Source: Paracoccaceae bacterium
GTDB lineage: Bacteria; Pseudomonadota; Alphaproteobacteria; Rhodobacterales; Rhodobacteraceae
Assembly: GCA_021775315.1 (NCBI GenBank)
Contig: JAJFIC010000066.1
Location: 1 to 64,000 of the forward strand
Length of the DNA: 64,000 bases
Direction: 5' to 3'
The notes beneath the pieces were generated by a model. It was given only the letters and a program-made list of their open reading frames with translations, did not search any database and was not told where the DNA came from. Below are positions 28,315-37,643 of the stretch, in pieces. Numbering within the stretch: position 1 is the stretch's first letter; each line of letters starts with the position of its first letter. The translations under genes and the position numbers were made by a program.

Positions 28315-28328
28315 GACAGGTGCCTGTC
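28315..28328. promoter_or_regulatory. Perfect inverted repeat, possible operator
   Basis: GACAGGTGCCTGTC is a perfect 6+6 inverted repeat with a two-base centre, about 120 bases before the iron-sulfur subunit gene and 25 bases before the FNR-like palindrome. It has no T-run and does not look like a terminator. A protein-binding site is possible; no specific regulator is suggested. Confidence 0.35.
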
Positions 28329-28352
28329 GGCTATATCTCTAATTTACGTATC

Positions 28353-28366
28353 ATGACTTATGTCAT
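28353..28366 (+). promoter_or_regulatory. Crp/Fnr-type palindrome upstream of the molybdoenzyme operon
   Basis: ATGACTTATGTCAT is a perfect palindrome apart from its four central bases and has the TGA-N6-TCA geometry of Crp/Fnr sites, with A/T instead of T/A at the outermost positions of the FNR consensus. It sits about 85-97 bases before the chosen start codon of the iron-sulfur subunit. No convincing -10 box is found at the ideal distance. An upstream ATG (28360) inside it would give a longer protein but lacks a ribosome site. Confidence 0.45.
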
Positions 28367-28449
28367 CGACCGAAATTGCACGTGATTGCACGCTGCTGGC
28401 CAAGATGAAAACTGGATTTTCGTCAACCCACAGAAATAAGGGGCTTAGA

Positions 28450-29199
28450 ATGGAAGTGACACAGAAAACCATTTCTCGCAGAAGCTTAATCGGGAACATT
28501 GGAAAAGGAGCTACGCTGGCCGTTGCTGCCACTGCGCTCCCTAGTCCGGTGAAAGCGGCTGTCGATCAGAAATCGGTGCATTATGCGATGGTCATCGACG
28601 CGCGTAAATGCACCGGGTGCCATGCTTGCTCTGTTGCTTGCAAGGCTGAATTTGAAGTCCCTCTGGGCGTTCACCGATCTTGGGTGGAATATGTTGAAAA
28701 GGGCACATACCCCAACGTATCCAGAAGCTTTTTGCCACGCCTGTGCAATCAGTGTTCGGAGCCGGATTGTGTGTCCGTTTGTCCCACGGGGGCAACGTAC
28801 AAGAGGGAGGAAGACGGCATTGTTGTTGTCGATTCTGATCTTTGTATCGGGTGTAAGTACTGCATGCAGGCTTGCCCCTACGATGTGCGGTTTATTAATC
28901 CCAATACCGGCACAGTAGAAAAATGTGATTTCTGCTTGCATCGGGTGACCCAGGGGCTTGAACCTTCTTGCGTAAACACCTGCCAAGGCAGAGCAAGAAT
29001 TTTTGGTGATCTCAATGACCCGACCAGCGAGGTTGCAAAACTTGTCGCAACAGAACCGGTAACAGTTCTTAGGCAAGAAATGGGAACAAAACCGAACGTC
29101 TTTTATATCGGCGCAGATCATTCGGACGAAAGCGATCTTAGGGTTCCCGGACAATATGTCCGTGTTGATACCCATCGTCCAATTCAGGAACGGAGGTAA
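28450..29199 (+). CDS. Psr/Phs/Ttr-type four-cluster ferredoxin subunit with Tat signal
   Basis: The electron-transfer subunit of a periplasmic molybdoenzyme complex. From the start at 28450 (AAGGGG seven bases before it) the protein has about 249 residues. A Tat-type signal (ISRRSLIGNIGKGATLAVAA) is followed by four [4Fe-4S] motifs: CTGCHACSVACK, CNQCSEPDCVSVCP, CIGCKYCMQACP and CDFCLHRVTQGLEPSCVNTC. This matches PsrB, PhsB, TtrB and related subunits. A frame from 28360 adds 30 residues that weaken the signal peptide. The NrfD-like gene follows after 5 bp. Confidence 0.88.
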   Translation: MEVTQKTISRRSLIGNIGKGATLAVAATALPSPVKAAVDQKSVHYAMVIDARKCTGCHACSVACKAEFEVPLGVHRSWVEYVEKGTYPNVSRSFLPRLCNQCSEPDCVSVCPTGATYKREEDGIVVVDSDLCIGCKYCMQACPYDVRFINPNTGTVEKCDFCLHRVTQGLEPSCVNTCQGRARIFGDLNDPTSEVAKLVATEPVTVLRQEMGTKPNVFYIGADHSDESDLRVPGQYVRVDTHRPIQERR

Positions 29200-29204
29200 A
29201 GGCC

Positions 29205-30200
29205 ATGCTAGATCTAAATTGGGGACTCCCTGTCATCGGGTACTTGTTTTTGGCAGGTGTTGGCGCCGGTGCATTCACCGTAAGTTCCTCCGTACTCTTG
29301 CGAGGCGGAGGTTTCTCAAGCGACCACTTTTCTGTCGCACGTTATGGGGCGTTATTGGCGCCCATTCCAATGATGGTTGGAACCGGTTTGATAATCTTGG
29401 AACTAGGAACGTTCCAGGCAGCCATAGCAAATGGCGATATCGGTTTGTTCTTCCGCTGGATCAACCTGTTCCTGACCATTAACATGTCACCGATGAGCAT
29501 CGGGTCATGGGTTCTGGGACTGTGTATCCTTGTCAGCTTAATCTATGCCTATACATTTCTTTCAAAAGAAAGTGCGCCTGATGACGACAAGAAGGGTTTG
29601 CGTCAAGCGCTAGCATGGGTTGGTATACCACTTGGTATATCTGTCGCGATCTATACTGGTGTCATGTTAGGAGCCACGCCAGCACGGCCATTCTGGAATT
29701 CGCCGGTATTGGCGCTCCTCTTCCTGATTTCGGCATTATCGACCGGGGTTGCTGGAATATTGCTGCTGCGCGCATTGTTTGGTGGGCATAATCCTTCCCA
29801 AAAAATGGGCACACAGAGCGAGTCCGCCAATGCACCCAATCGGGCCACATATCTGCTGGCATCTTCTGATAGCTTGCTGATCGGCGCGGAAATTCTGACT
29901 GTTTTCCTGTTCATCATGTTTGCCCATCTGACAATTGGCAATCCGGCACAAGCCGTGTCGATCATCCTTCCTGGCGGAGAGCTGGCAACCTTGTTCTGGG
30001 TTGGTGTGGTCGCTGTTGGCTTGGTAATTCCGGTTCTGATTGAACTTCGATATGTGATTCCGACACTGCTTTATCGTCAGCCATATGCAATGCCACGCGG
30101 TGTTGAGATGGCGGTATGCGTGGTTATCCTGATTGGCGGATTCATGTTGCGTTACGTTGTGGTTGTCGCCGGCCAGTTGACCGGACCAATGGGAATATAA
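29205..30200 (+). CDS. NrfD/PsrC-family quinone-interacting membrane subunit
   Basis: A 331-residue polytopic membrane protein of the NrfD/PsrC family, which anchors the complex and exchanges electrons with quinones. It has about nine or ten hydrophobic helices, beginning with GLPVIGYLFLAGVGAGAFTV, as in other NrfD proteins, and includes the conserved NMSPMSIGSWVLGL region. There are no heme or iron-sulfur motifs, as expected. The ATG at 29205 has GGAGG before it. Given rquA nearby, both ubiquinol and rhodoquinol are possible partners (inference). Confidence 0.87.
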   Translation: MLDLNWGLPVIGYLFLAGVGAGAFTVSSSVLLRGGGFSSDHFSVARYGALLAPIPMMVGTGLIILELGTFQAAIANGDIGLFFRWINLFLTINMSPMSIGSWVLGLCILVSLIYAYTFLSKESAPDDDKKGLRQALAWVGIPLGISVAIYTGVMLGATPARPFWNSPVLALLFLISALSTGVAGILLLRALFGGHNPSQKMGTQSESANAPNRATYLLASSDSLLIGAEILTVFLFIMFAHLTIGNPAQAVSIILPGGELATLFWVGVVAVGLVIPVLIELRYVIPTLLYRQPYAMPRGVEMAVCVVILIGGFMLRYVVVVAGQLTGPMGI

Positions 30201-30210
30201 GGAGACGATT

Positions 30211-32745
30211 ATGTTAAACCGACGAAATATTCTACAAATGGGAGCCGCCGTACCACTCGCTGCATTGACTGGAGAGGCTCTGACACCGCGTGTCTCCGCA
30301 GGGCCGGTTATCGGTGGCAAAGATTTCTCACCAACAACCGGTAAGGAACGGCAAGCCATCCCCAGCGCCTGCTGGCAGTGCGTGACCCGTTGTCCCTCTA
30401 TTTCCTACGTGGAAGACGGACGGTTGGTAAAAATCGAAGGCCAACCAAAATCGATACGGACCCATGGCGTCATGTGCGCGAAGGGGCAAGGCGGTGTCGG
30501 TCAGTTCTCTGACCCGGATCGCATCCTGCACCCGATGCGTCGGGTTGGCAAACGCGGCGAAGGCAAGTGGAAAAGGATCAGCTGGGACGAAGCCCTGGAC
30601 GAGATTTCCGGGCGCATGAAGAAACTGCGTGACGAGGGAACACCCGAGAAATTCTGTTTTCACTACGGACGCATGAAGGCCAGTCACTCCAAGCTCATCA
30701 AGAGCGTATTCCTTGCCACTTATGGTACCGGGACTATCGGCAACCACACTTCTATTTGCGAGGGGGCTAAATGGACGGCTCAGGAAATGACCTGGGGCGG
30801 GCATTATGATAACTGGGATGTCGATCACACCAACTATGTCCTGAATTTCGGCTCAAACGTGTTTGAAGCTCATACAAACCACATACCAGTGGCGCACAGG
30901 TTGATTGCACGGTTAAGCGAGAAGAATATTCACATGGTGACCTTCGACGTCCGATTGTCGAACACGGCTGCCAAATCGTCAGAATGGGTGCCGATAAAAC
31001 CGGGAACTGATCGCGCCGTTGTTCTTGCCATGTGCAATGTGGTGATGAGCGAAGATCTCTATAAAGGCGAAGGCGAGGAATTCCTGAAATTCGTCAAAGT
31101 GACTGCCGGACGCAGCGCTACCGTCGATGAAAAAATCGCCGCCCTAAAAGCGCATCTTGCCGAGTTTACGCCAGAGTGGGCGGAGGGAATTAGCGGCGTA
31201 TCCGCCGATAAAATCCGCGAGATCGCTCGTGAAGTGGCAACAAACAAGCCGGCCTGTATCATCAGTTACCGGGGGGCTGTGGCCCACCACCATGGGGCTG
31301 ACACCGAACGGGCCGTGCAAATGCTGGCTTCGATCACCGGTAATATTGATAATCCAGGCGGCAGATGCAAAGCCGTCGGGGCGAGTTGGAAATACCCGAA
31401 AGGGCCAAAAGACAAACCCAAATCCCGCAAGCTGAAGATATTGGATGGCCTCAAAGGTGCTGCGAAGATGCCGACCCATCATGTCAGCCATCAAGTGCTG
31501 AAGATGATCAAGGATGGCAGTGCTGGTCGCCCGGATATTTACATGTGGTATTGCTACACACCAGTATATGCCAACGGCGAAGTCCAGGAAAACATCGACA
31601 TCCTCAAGGACGAAGAACTGATACCGTTCAGTGTCTGCGTCAACCCGTTCTATGACGAGTCCGCGGCGCTGGCCGATATCATCCTGCCCGACACACCCTA
31701 TACAGAACGTTGGGGCACGGAAGACATGGTATCACCGGCGCAAATACCGGAATACTACATTCGCCAACCAGCAGTGAAGCCGCTGGGAGAATGCCGCGAT
31801 TTTGCTGATGTTTGCATCGATCTTGCAGACAGGATGGGTTTCCCGCTCGGGATTAAGAGTCACGAGGAATTTGTTATGCAGGCCTGCGAGATGACCCCGA
31901 CGGTAAAAGCTGCTGGCGGTTTTGAATATATGAAGGCCAACGGGGTTTATCACGACCCTGAGGCAAAGCCCCGGTTCTATTCATATATGAACATCATCAA
32001 ACCTGAAAAATATGAGAAAGATGGTGTCGTCTTGGACCCGGATACCGGTGTCTATTGGGACTGGAAGAAAGCTCATGTCGCCAGCGAAGAAGAAGCTTTG
32101 GCGAAGGGTTACACACACACCAAGAAATCCTACAAGGCCTATATCGGCCAAGAGATTGATGGTGTGGTGTATTCGGGCTTCAAACCTGACAAGCTCAATA
32201 AATCGGGCTATATGGAGCTCTATTCCGAAATCGTCGAAGCCCATGATCTTTCAGCCATGCCTTCGTGGACTCCTGCACCCGAACACGTCGCTATGAAGCC
32301 GGATGATCTGATCTTGACCACCTACAAGGTTGCCACTCAGATTCACTCACGCTCCGCCAACTGCAAATATCTGACCGAGATTTATCATGACAATCCGGCC
32401 TGGATTAATCCGGCAACGGCGGCTGAGAGAGGCATCACCGAAGGCAATACGATAACGGTCAATTCGGAGTTTGGAGAAATCAAAACCACCGTCAGGGTAA
32501 CCCCGGCGGTCGTACCAGGGACCATTGCAATTGCCCACCATTGCGGACATTGGGAATACGGTCGCTATGCTTCCGGGAAAAACAGCCCGGAAGGCCAACC
32601 CAGTCCCAAAGCTGAAAAAATCTGGTGGACAACCCACGGCATGCATCCGAATTGGATTATCGGTACCAAGGCAGACCCGATATCTGGCCAGATGCGCTGG
32701 ATGGATACAGTGGTACAGGTAGAAAAGGCCATGGCTGATGCTTGA
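30211..32745 (+). CDS. Molybdopterin oxidoreductase catalytic subunit (Psr/Phs/Ttr/Arr/Srr group), substrate unknown
   Basis: An 844-residue bis-MGD molybdoenzyme. A Tat signal (NRRNILQMGAAVPLAAL) leads it to the periplasm. A [4Fe-4S] site is formed by Cys54, Cys57, Cys61 and Cys89, and the probable Mo ligand is Cys183 in GNHTSICEGAKW, as in the polysulfide/thiosulfate/arsenate reductase group. The C-terminal molybdopterin-binding part includes IHSRSANCKYLTEIYHDNPAW. The order of genes (Fe-S, NrfD, catalytic) and the TorD-like chaperone fit a complex iron-sulfur molybdoenzyme that reduces an outside acceptor such as polysulfide, tetrathionate, arsenate or selenate, or that oxidises a donor. 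I cannot choose among these from the sequence alone. Confidence 0.85.
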   Translation: MLNRRNILQMGAAVPLAALTGEALTPRVSAGPVIGGKDFSPTTGKERQAIPSACWQCVTRCPSISYVEDGRLVKIEGQPKSIRTHGVMCAKGQGGVGQFSDPDRILHPMRRVGKRGEGKWKRISWDEALDEISGRMKKLRDEGTPEKFCFHYGRMKASHSKLIKSVFLATYGTGTIGNHTSICEGAKWTAQEMTWGGHYDNWDVDHTNYVLNFGSNVFEAHTNHIPVAHRLIARLSEKNIHMVTFDVRLSNTAAKSSEWVPIKPGTDRAVVLAMCNVVMSEDLYKGEGEEFLKFVKVTAGRSATVDEKIAALKAHLAEFTPEWAEGISGVSADKIREIAREVATNKPACIISYRGAVAHHHGADTERAVQMLASITGNIDNPGGRCKAVGASWKYPKGPKDKPKSRKLKILDGLKGAAKMPTHHVSHQVLKMIKDGSAGRPDIYMWYCYTPVYANGEVQENIDILKDEELIPFSVCVNPFYDESAALADIILPDTPYTERWGTEDMVSPAQIPEYYIRQPAVKPLGECRDFADVCIDLADRMGFPLGIKSHEEFVMQACEMTPTVKAAGGFEYMKANGVYHDPEAKPRFYSYMNIIKPEKYEKDGVVLDPDTGVYWDWKKAHVASEEEALAKGYTHTKKSYKAYIGQEIDGVVYSGFKPDKLNKSGYMELYSEIVEAHDLSAMPSWTPAPEHVAMKPDDLILTTYKVATQIHSRSANCKYLTEIYHDNPAWINPATAAERGITEGNTITVNSEFGEIKTTVRVTPAVVPGTIAIAHHCGHWEYGRYASGKNSPEGQPSPKAEKIWWTTHGMHPNWIIGTKADPISGQMRWMDTVVQVEKAMADA

Positions 32746-33475
32746 AACCAAGGCCATCATACATCATGATGAATTGGCCAAGAAGGCCATAGAGCAAAGT
32801 CGGCTCTATGGCCTGTTGGCGACTGTTTTTCGTCGGGAGCCGTCGACCGAGTTTTTGTGCCATCTGAGAACGCCGGAATTGATCGTGGCTCTCACAGGTG
32901 TTGGGATTGATTTTGGCAAGGAATTTGGAACCAGAACATTTGCCGATATTGCCGATGAATTGGCGATTGAATATACCCGCCTGTTTTTGGGACCCGGGAA
33001 ACATATTTCACCCCATGAATCGGTACAACTGAAACGTGGCAGTGGCATTTTGTGGGGCCCTGAGACCTCGGCAGTCCAGCAATCCTATCGCGCTGCCGGA
33101 TTTGAAATTGGCGAAGGCGAGACTGATATTCCCGATCACCTCAGTGTTGAACTGGACTTTCTATCGCTTCTGACCAAGGAAGAATCACAGTGTTGGACAA
33201 ATCGGGATCATGAACAAACAGCCAGAATCCTGAATCTTCAACGCGCCTTTATTTCTGGTCACCTCGGCAAATGGGTCGCAATATTTTGCACCAAGGTAAA
33301 GGAAGAAGCCGAATTTGGTTTTTATCCGGCATTTGCCGGTCTCTTGCTAAGCTATTTATCCGGCGAGAAGATGGAAATCGGAATTCGGGCAAGTCTTGTC
33401 GGTCGGCCGGAACAAAATGGCGCAAATGGCCCTGACACCACATATGGGACGGAGGATTCTGCGCGCAGGGCGTAA
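32738..33475 (+). CDS. TorD/DmsD-type molybdoenzyme chaperone
   Basis: A 245-residue all-helical cytosolic chaperone that would hold the molybdoenzyme until cofactor loading and Tat export. Family motifs are visible: EYTRLFLGPGKHISPHESV and PDHLSVELDFLSLL. Its first eight bases overlap the end of the catalytic gene, so translation is coupled, as is common for dedicated redox-enzyme maturation proteins. The C-terminal tail after residue 215 is not conserved. Confidence 0.87.
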   Translation: MLETKAIIHHDELAKKAIEQSRLYGLLATVFRREPSTEFLCHLRTPELIVALTGVGIDFGKEFGTRTFADIADELAIEYTRLFLGPGKHISPHESVQLKRGSGILWGPETSAVQQSYRAAGFEIGEGETDIPDHLSVELDFLSLLTKEESQCWTNRDHEQTARILNLQRAFISGHLGKWVAIFCTKVKEEAEFGFYPAFAGLLLSYLSGEKMEIGIRASLVGRPEQNGANGPDTTYGTEDSARRA

Positions 33476-33659
33476 GTTGGCCTCGCTTATACTGCTCTGC
33501 GTAAGGCGAGCCGAGAATGGAGGTGGTCGTCTGATTAGATGGATTGGTTCCGATTTCATCCGCACACAGGACGCACTTGCGGTGAACCGAAATAGACATT
33601 CGCGCTGAGGGCGTGATAGTCTTCAAAACATGGTTGAAGCGAGCGGAGCCTGCAATATC

Positions 33660-34148
33660 ATGCCCAGACATGAAGCCCAATGTACGCTTTATTACACTTC
33701 AGAACAGCTTTTTGATCTTGCTGCAGACGTCGAGCGTTATCCGGATTTTCTGCCGTGGTGCGTTGCTGCCAGAGTGAGTAGAAGAGAAGGCAATACCTAT
33801 TACTCAGATCAAATCTTTGGTTTTGGCTTGTTCCGCGAGCGTTTTATTTCAAAAACTGTTCTTCAGCGACCGGCACGGATTGTTGTGACCTCGACCAGCA
33901 AAATTTTTCGAAAATTCGAACTCACCTGGCTGTTTGACACGCTGCCTGAAAATGGATGTCGGGTCGCCATTCGGGCTGATCTTGAACTGCAATCAAAGCT
34001 TGTTCAGGATATTTTCCACCGGAGTATCGCTCAAATGGTCGGATCAATCATGTCTGCTTTTGAATCCCGCGCCCACAAGCTCTACAGCCATTCTGCGATC
34101 CCACGTCCGGCGCCAGGAACAGAAAACTCAAACGATTTCACTGGCTGA
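33660..34148 (+). CDS. Coq10/START-type polyketide-cyclase-like protein, possible quinone binder
   Basis: A 162-residue protein of the Coq10/RatA START family, recognisable by LFDLAADVERYPDFLPWC, TSTSKIFRKFELTWLFD and SIAQMVGSIMSAFESRAHKLY. Coq10 proteins bind ubiquinone and are needed for its efficient use in respiration. The start MPRHEAQCTLYY at 33660 has GGAG upstream and opens the domain directly. It sits between the molybdoenzyme operon and rquA-frdABCD, so a link to rhodoquinone delivery is attractive but unproven; it may also just be a second RatA-like copy. Confidence 0.8.
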   Translation: MPRHEAQCTLYYTSEQLFDLAADVERYPDFLPWCVAARVSRREGNTYYSDQIFGFGLFRERFISKTVLQRPARIVVTSTSKIFRKFELTWLFDTLPENGCRVAIRADLELQSKLVQDIFHRSIAQMVGSIMSAFESRAHKLYSHSAIPRPAPGTENSNDFTG

Positions 34149-34192
34149 TGATATCTACTGGATGCGATCCAGATCCGCCTTTCTCCGTGATG

Positions 34193-34234
34193 TTGACTTG
34201 GATCATTCCTGGCGCTGATCTTTCAAATTAGTAT
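34193..34234 (+). promoter_or_regulatory. FNR-type operator and possible -10 box upstream of rquA
   Basis: TTGACTTGGATCAT (34193-34206) matches TTGAT-N4-ATCAA at eight of ten positions. A TAGTAT hexamer (34229-34234) starts 23 bases after the site, which is exactly where a -10 box should be if the site is centred at -41.5. This would place the transcription start near 34241, with a leader of about 96 bases before rquA. An inverted repeat CCAAT-N7-ATTGG lies in that leader (34258-34274). Confidence 0.6.
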
Positions 34235-34336
34235 CGGTATATCATTGAGTTATATTGCCAATCATTAAAATTGGTTCAGACGGTGCAAACAAGTGGCTAT
34301 CCAAAGTCGCCGGACTGGTGTTGGAGGAAATCAAGA

Positions 34337-35149
34337 ATGAATTCTATGCAAAAACCGGCCGGGCGGCAGCGTGTGGACGACGATAACCAAACGGCAGCAC
34401 AAGGGACATATGTGGAAAGTTTGGTTGTTGCCGACTGCGCCGAACAAGCAAACGCGCAACGTTTCTTATCGAACGGTAACAATTTTGACCCGACAATTCC
34501 CGCCTATTTGAGGGATACCTATACTTGGGCTTATCTACGACCAAGTTCCGTGAAATTGCTCGACCGATCGCTCGTCGTGAATACAATTCTGTGGGGGAAT
34601 TACCGCCGATTACTGCGCGCGGCGCTGTCTGAATTGCGCCCCGGCCAAAATGTTTATCAACCAGCGTGTGTCTACGGTGATTTTTCTCATAGCGTCGTCG
34701 AATTCTTGGGGCCAGATGGCCATCTCGATGTCGGCGATGTTGCCCCCGTGCAAGTTGAGAACTGCCGACGCAAGTTGACCGGTTGCAGCAACGCGCGTGT
34801 CCAATTGCACGATGCGGCGGTCAAACTCCATGAAGTCTACGACGCAGTGTGCTGCTTTTTTCTGCTGCACGAGGTGCCGGATCCTTACAAATACCGGATT
34901 GTCGATACTTTATTGGATGCAGTGGAACCGGGCGGCAAAGTTGTGTTCGTTGACTATCATGGTCCGCACAGGTTCCACCCGCTGAAATGGATTATGAGCT
35001 TTGTCGATGATACGCTGGAACCGTTTGCCAAGGCGCTATGGGACAACGAGATTTCCAGCTACAGCAGCCGGAAAGAAGAATTCACTTGGACAAAGCAGAC
35101 CTATTTCGGCGGGTTGTACCAGAAAGTCGTCGCGGAGAGGCGGACATGA
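34337..35149 (+). CDS. rquA: Rhodoquinone biosynthesis protein RquA
   Basis: RquA converts ubiquinone to rhodoquinone; it has a methyltransferase-like fold but is reported to transfer an amino group from S-adenosylmethionine. The 270-residue protein shows the family's conserved blocks: [58 protein letters not shown], and [16 protein letters not shown] followed by [13 protein letters not shown]. The ATG at 34337 has GGAGG nine bases before it; an ATG at 34346 is an alternative. Its stop overlaps the frdA start by four bases (ATGA), so rhodoquinone synthesis and fumarate reductase are made together. Confidence 0.92.
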   Translation: MNSMQKPAGRQRVDDDNQTAAQGTYVESLVVADCAEQANAQRFLSNGNNFDPTIPAYLRDTYTWAYLRPSSVKLLDRSLVVNTILWGNYRRLLRAALSELRPGQNVYQPACVYGDFSHSVVEFLGPDGHLDVGDVAPVQVENCRRKLTGCSNARVQLHDAAVKLHEVYDAVCCFFLLHEVPDPYKYRIVDTLLDAVEPGGKVVFVDYHGPHRFHPLKWIMSFVDDTLEPFAKALWDNEISSYSSRKEEFTWTKQTYFGGLYQKVVAERRT

Positions 35150-36903
35150 ATATCATCAAAACGGATGTTCTCATTATCGGCGCTGGCGGCGCAGGCCTGA
35201 GGGCCGCGATTGCAATCGCTGAATTGGACCCGAGCATCCAAGTCGCGTTGATCTCCAAAGTCTACCCCATGCGCAGCCACACAGTTGCCGCCGAAGGCGG
35301 TGCTGCCGGAGTGGCCCGCGAAGACGACAGCTTTGAAAACCATTTTAACGATACCGTCACCGGCGGCGACTGGATGAGCGATCAGGATGCGGTCGAGTTC
35401 TTTGTTCATGAAGCCCCAAAAGAACTAACCCAGATGGAGCATTGGGGCTGCCCATGGAGCCGCAAACCCGACGGTCACATCGCGGTGCGGCCGTTTGGTG
35501 GCATGAAAGTCGAACGCACATGGTATGCCGCTGACAAGACCGGCTTTCACATGCTGCACACGCTGTTTCAGACCTCGTTGAAATTCCCGTCCATCCAAAG
35601 ATTTGACGAGTACTATTCGACCGATCTTATCGTCGTGGATGGGTGCTGCCGTGGGGCCACCGCGATCGAGATGCGAAGCGGGCAGATGCATACGTTCAGC
35701 GCGAGGGCGGTCATTATTGCCACCGGCGGTGCCGGGCGTATTTTCCCGTTCACAACCAATGGCGCAATCAAGACCGGTGACGGCATGGCAATGGCCTATC
35801 GCGCCGGGGTGGCCCTGAAGGACATGGAATTCATCCAGTACCACCCGACCGGCCTGCCCGGTACCGGCATCCTGATTACCGAAGGATCACGCGGCGAAGG
35901 CGGGCTTCTGGTCAACAAAGACGGCTACCGGTATTTGCAGGACTACGACCTTGGGCCTCCGGACCCGTCGCCGCGCAATAAGGCCATGGAACTTGGCCCA
36001 CGCGATCGTCTTAGTCAGGCGTTCTGGCACGAACAGAAAAAAGGCCGCACCATCAAGACGCCGCATGGCGATGTGGTTCACCTTGATCTGCGCCATCTGG
36101 GCGAGAAGAAGATCAATGAACGCCTGCCGATGGTGCGTGAATTGGCCACTGCTTATGTCGGCGTCGATCCGGTTTACGAACCGATCCCGGTACGCCCGGT
36201 GATCCACTACACCATGGGTGGCATCGATACCGATATCAATGCGGCCACCAGCATCGATGGATTGTTCGCGGCGGGCGAATGTGCATGCGTCAGCATCAAC
36301 GGTGCCAATCGTCTGGGATCAAATTCGCTGACCGAAATTCTGGTCTTCGGCGCCCGCGCCGGACAAAGCGCCGTACAGATACTGGCGGCGGATTCACCGC
36401 AGGTTGACGAGGCCGCAATCCACGAACAGGCCAACGCGGCGAAAGCCCGGATTGCTGACCTATTCCTGGCCAGTGGCGGCGGCGAAACCGTGTCGGGCCT
36501 GCGCCGCGAAATGAACGACACAATGGAAAGCGGCGCCGGCATTTACCGCACCGACGCCTCGCTGCGCGAAAGCAGCGCCGTGATCAAAGATATCCGCCGC
36601 CGGTTTGCCGATATCGAACTGCAAGACAAAAGCAACGTCTACAACACAGATCTGATACAGGTTCTGGAACTGGGGGCGATGATCGACGTGGCGCAGGCGC
36701 TTATCATTTCGGCCCTGGAACGAAAAGAATCGCGCGGCTCGCACCAGCGTTTGGATTTCACAGAACGCGACGATAAATCCTATCTCAGACACTCGCTGGC
36801 GAGTTTTGTCAAAGGCGGCGATCCCGAAATATCCTATCGGGACGTGACCATCACCCGCTCGCAACCCGGAGAGCGGGTCTATGGCGGAGGTGAGCAGAAA
36901 TGA
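35146..36903 (+). CDS. frdA: Fumarate reductase flavoprotein subunit
   Basis: The catalytic FAD subunit of fumarate reductase (585 residues, close to E. coli FrdA). It has the FAD-binding GAGGAG (residues 12-17), His45 in [10 protein letters not shown] as the covalent FAD site, and the substrate region [20 protein letters not shown]. The E. coli-like FrdABCD set and the rquA coupling argue for fumarate reduction rather than succinate oxidation, though the enzyme is reversible in principle. The start at 35146 is set by the overlap with rquA; an upstream frame from 35038 lies inside rquA. Confidence 0.94.
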   Translation: MNIIKTDVLIIGAGGAGLRAAIAIAELDPSIQVALISKVYPMRSHTVAAEGGAAGVAREDDSFENHFNDTVTGGDWMSDQDAVEFFVHEAPKELTQMEHWGCPWSRKPDGHIAVRPFGGMKVERTWYAADKTGFHMLHTLFQTSLKFPSIQRFDEYYSTDLIVVDGCCRGATAIEMRSGQMHTFSARAVIIATGGAGRIFPFTTNGAIKTGDGMAMAYRAGVALKDMEFIQYHPTGLPGTGILITEGSRGEGGLLVNKDGYRYLQDYDLGPPDPSPRNKAMELGPRDRLSQAFWHEQKKGRTIKTPHGDVVHLDLRHLGEKKINERLPMVRELATAYVGVDPVYEPIPVRPVIHYTMGGIDTDINAATSIDGLFAAGECACVSINGANRLGSNSLTEILVFGARAGQSAVQILAADSPQVDEAAIHEQANAAKARIADLFLASGGGETVSGLRREMNDTMESGAGIYRTDASLRESSAVIKDIRRRFADIELQDKSNVYNTDLIQVLELGAMIDVAQALIISALERKESRGSHQRLDFTERDDKSYLRHSLASFVKGGDPEISYRDVTITRSQPGERVYGGGEQK

Positions 36904-37643
36904 GCAATCGCATCGTTGAACTTGAAATCCTGCGCTACAATCCCGAAACAGATGAAGAGCCCAAGTTTCAGACCTTTAGCGTACCTTGCGCCGAGGACTG
37001 GGTGGTGCTTGACGCCATCAACTACATCAAGGACGAACTTGACCGCACGCTCAGCTATCGCTGGTCGTGCCACATGGCGGTCTGCGGCAGTTGCGGCATG
37101 ATGATCAACGGTGAACCGATGCTGTCGTGCAAATCCTTCCTGCGCGATCTGCCGGACAGAATACGTGTCGAGCCGCTGACAAACTTTCCGATCGAGCGCG
37201 ATCTGGTCGTCGTCATGGACGATTTTATGGACAAACTCGATAGCGTTAAACCGTTTCTCATCCCGCGCGAAGAAAAGACGGTTGATGAAGGCGAGTTCCT
37301 GCAGACACCGGCCCAGCTCAGCAAGTTCAAGCAATACACGCTGTGTATCAACTGCACGCTGTGCTATGCGGCCTGCCCGCAATACGCCCACAACGAAGGC
37401 TTTGTCGGCCCCGCAGCCTTGGCGCTGGCGCACCGCTATAACCTTGATTCCCGTGATGTCGGGCGGTCGGCCCGCGCCGACGTTGTCGCCAGCAACGCCG
37501 GTATCTGGGAATGCAGTTTCGTCGGAGCCTGTTCCGAGGTTTGCCCACATGGGGTCGATCCGGCCGCCGCTATCCAGCAGACCAAGATCGCCAGCTCCGT
37601 TGATTATTTCAGAGACATGTTGATACCGGGGAGACGCTCATGA
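36900..37643 (+). CDS. frdB: Fumarate reductase iron-sulfur subunit
   Basis: A 247-residue subunit with the three clusters that link FAD to the quinone site: [2Fe-2S] in [14 protein letters not shown] with a later Cys in MLSCK, [4Fe-4S] in [12 protein letters not shown], and [3Fe-4S] in [17 protein letters not shown]. Sequence and length match E. coli FrdB. The start overlaps the frdA stop by four bases and its end overlaps frdC by four, so all are coupled. Confidence 0.95.
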   Translation: MSNRIVELEILRYNPETDEEPKFQTFSVPCAEDWVVLDAINYIKDELDRTLSYRWSCHMAVCGSCGMMINGEPMLSCKSFLRDLPDRIRVEPLTNFPIERDLVVVMDDFMDKLDSVKPFLIPREEKTVDEGEFLQTPAQLSKFKQYTLCINCTLCYAACPQYAHNEGFVGPAALALAHRYNLDSRDVGRSARADVVASNAGIWECSFVGACSEVCPHGVDPAAAIQQTKIASSVDYFRDMLIPGRRS

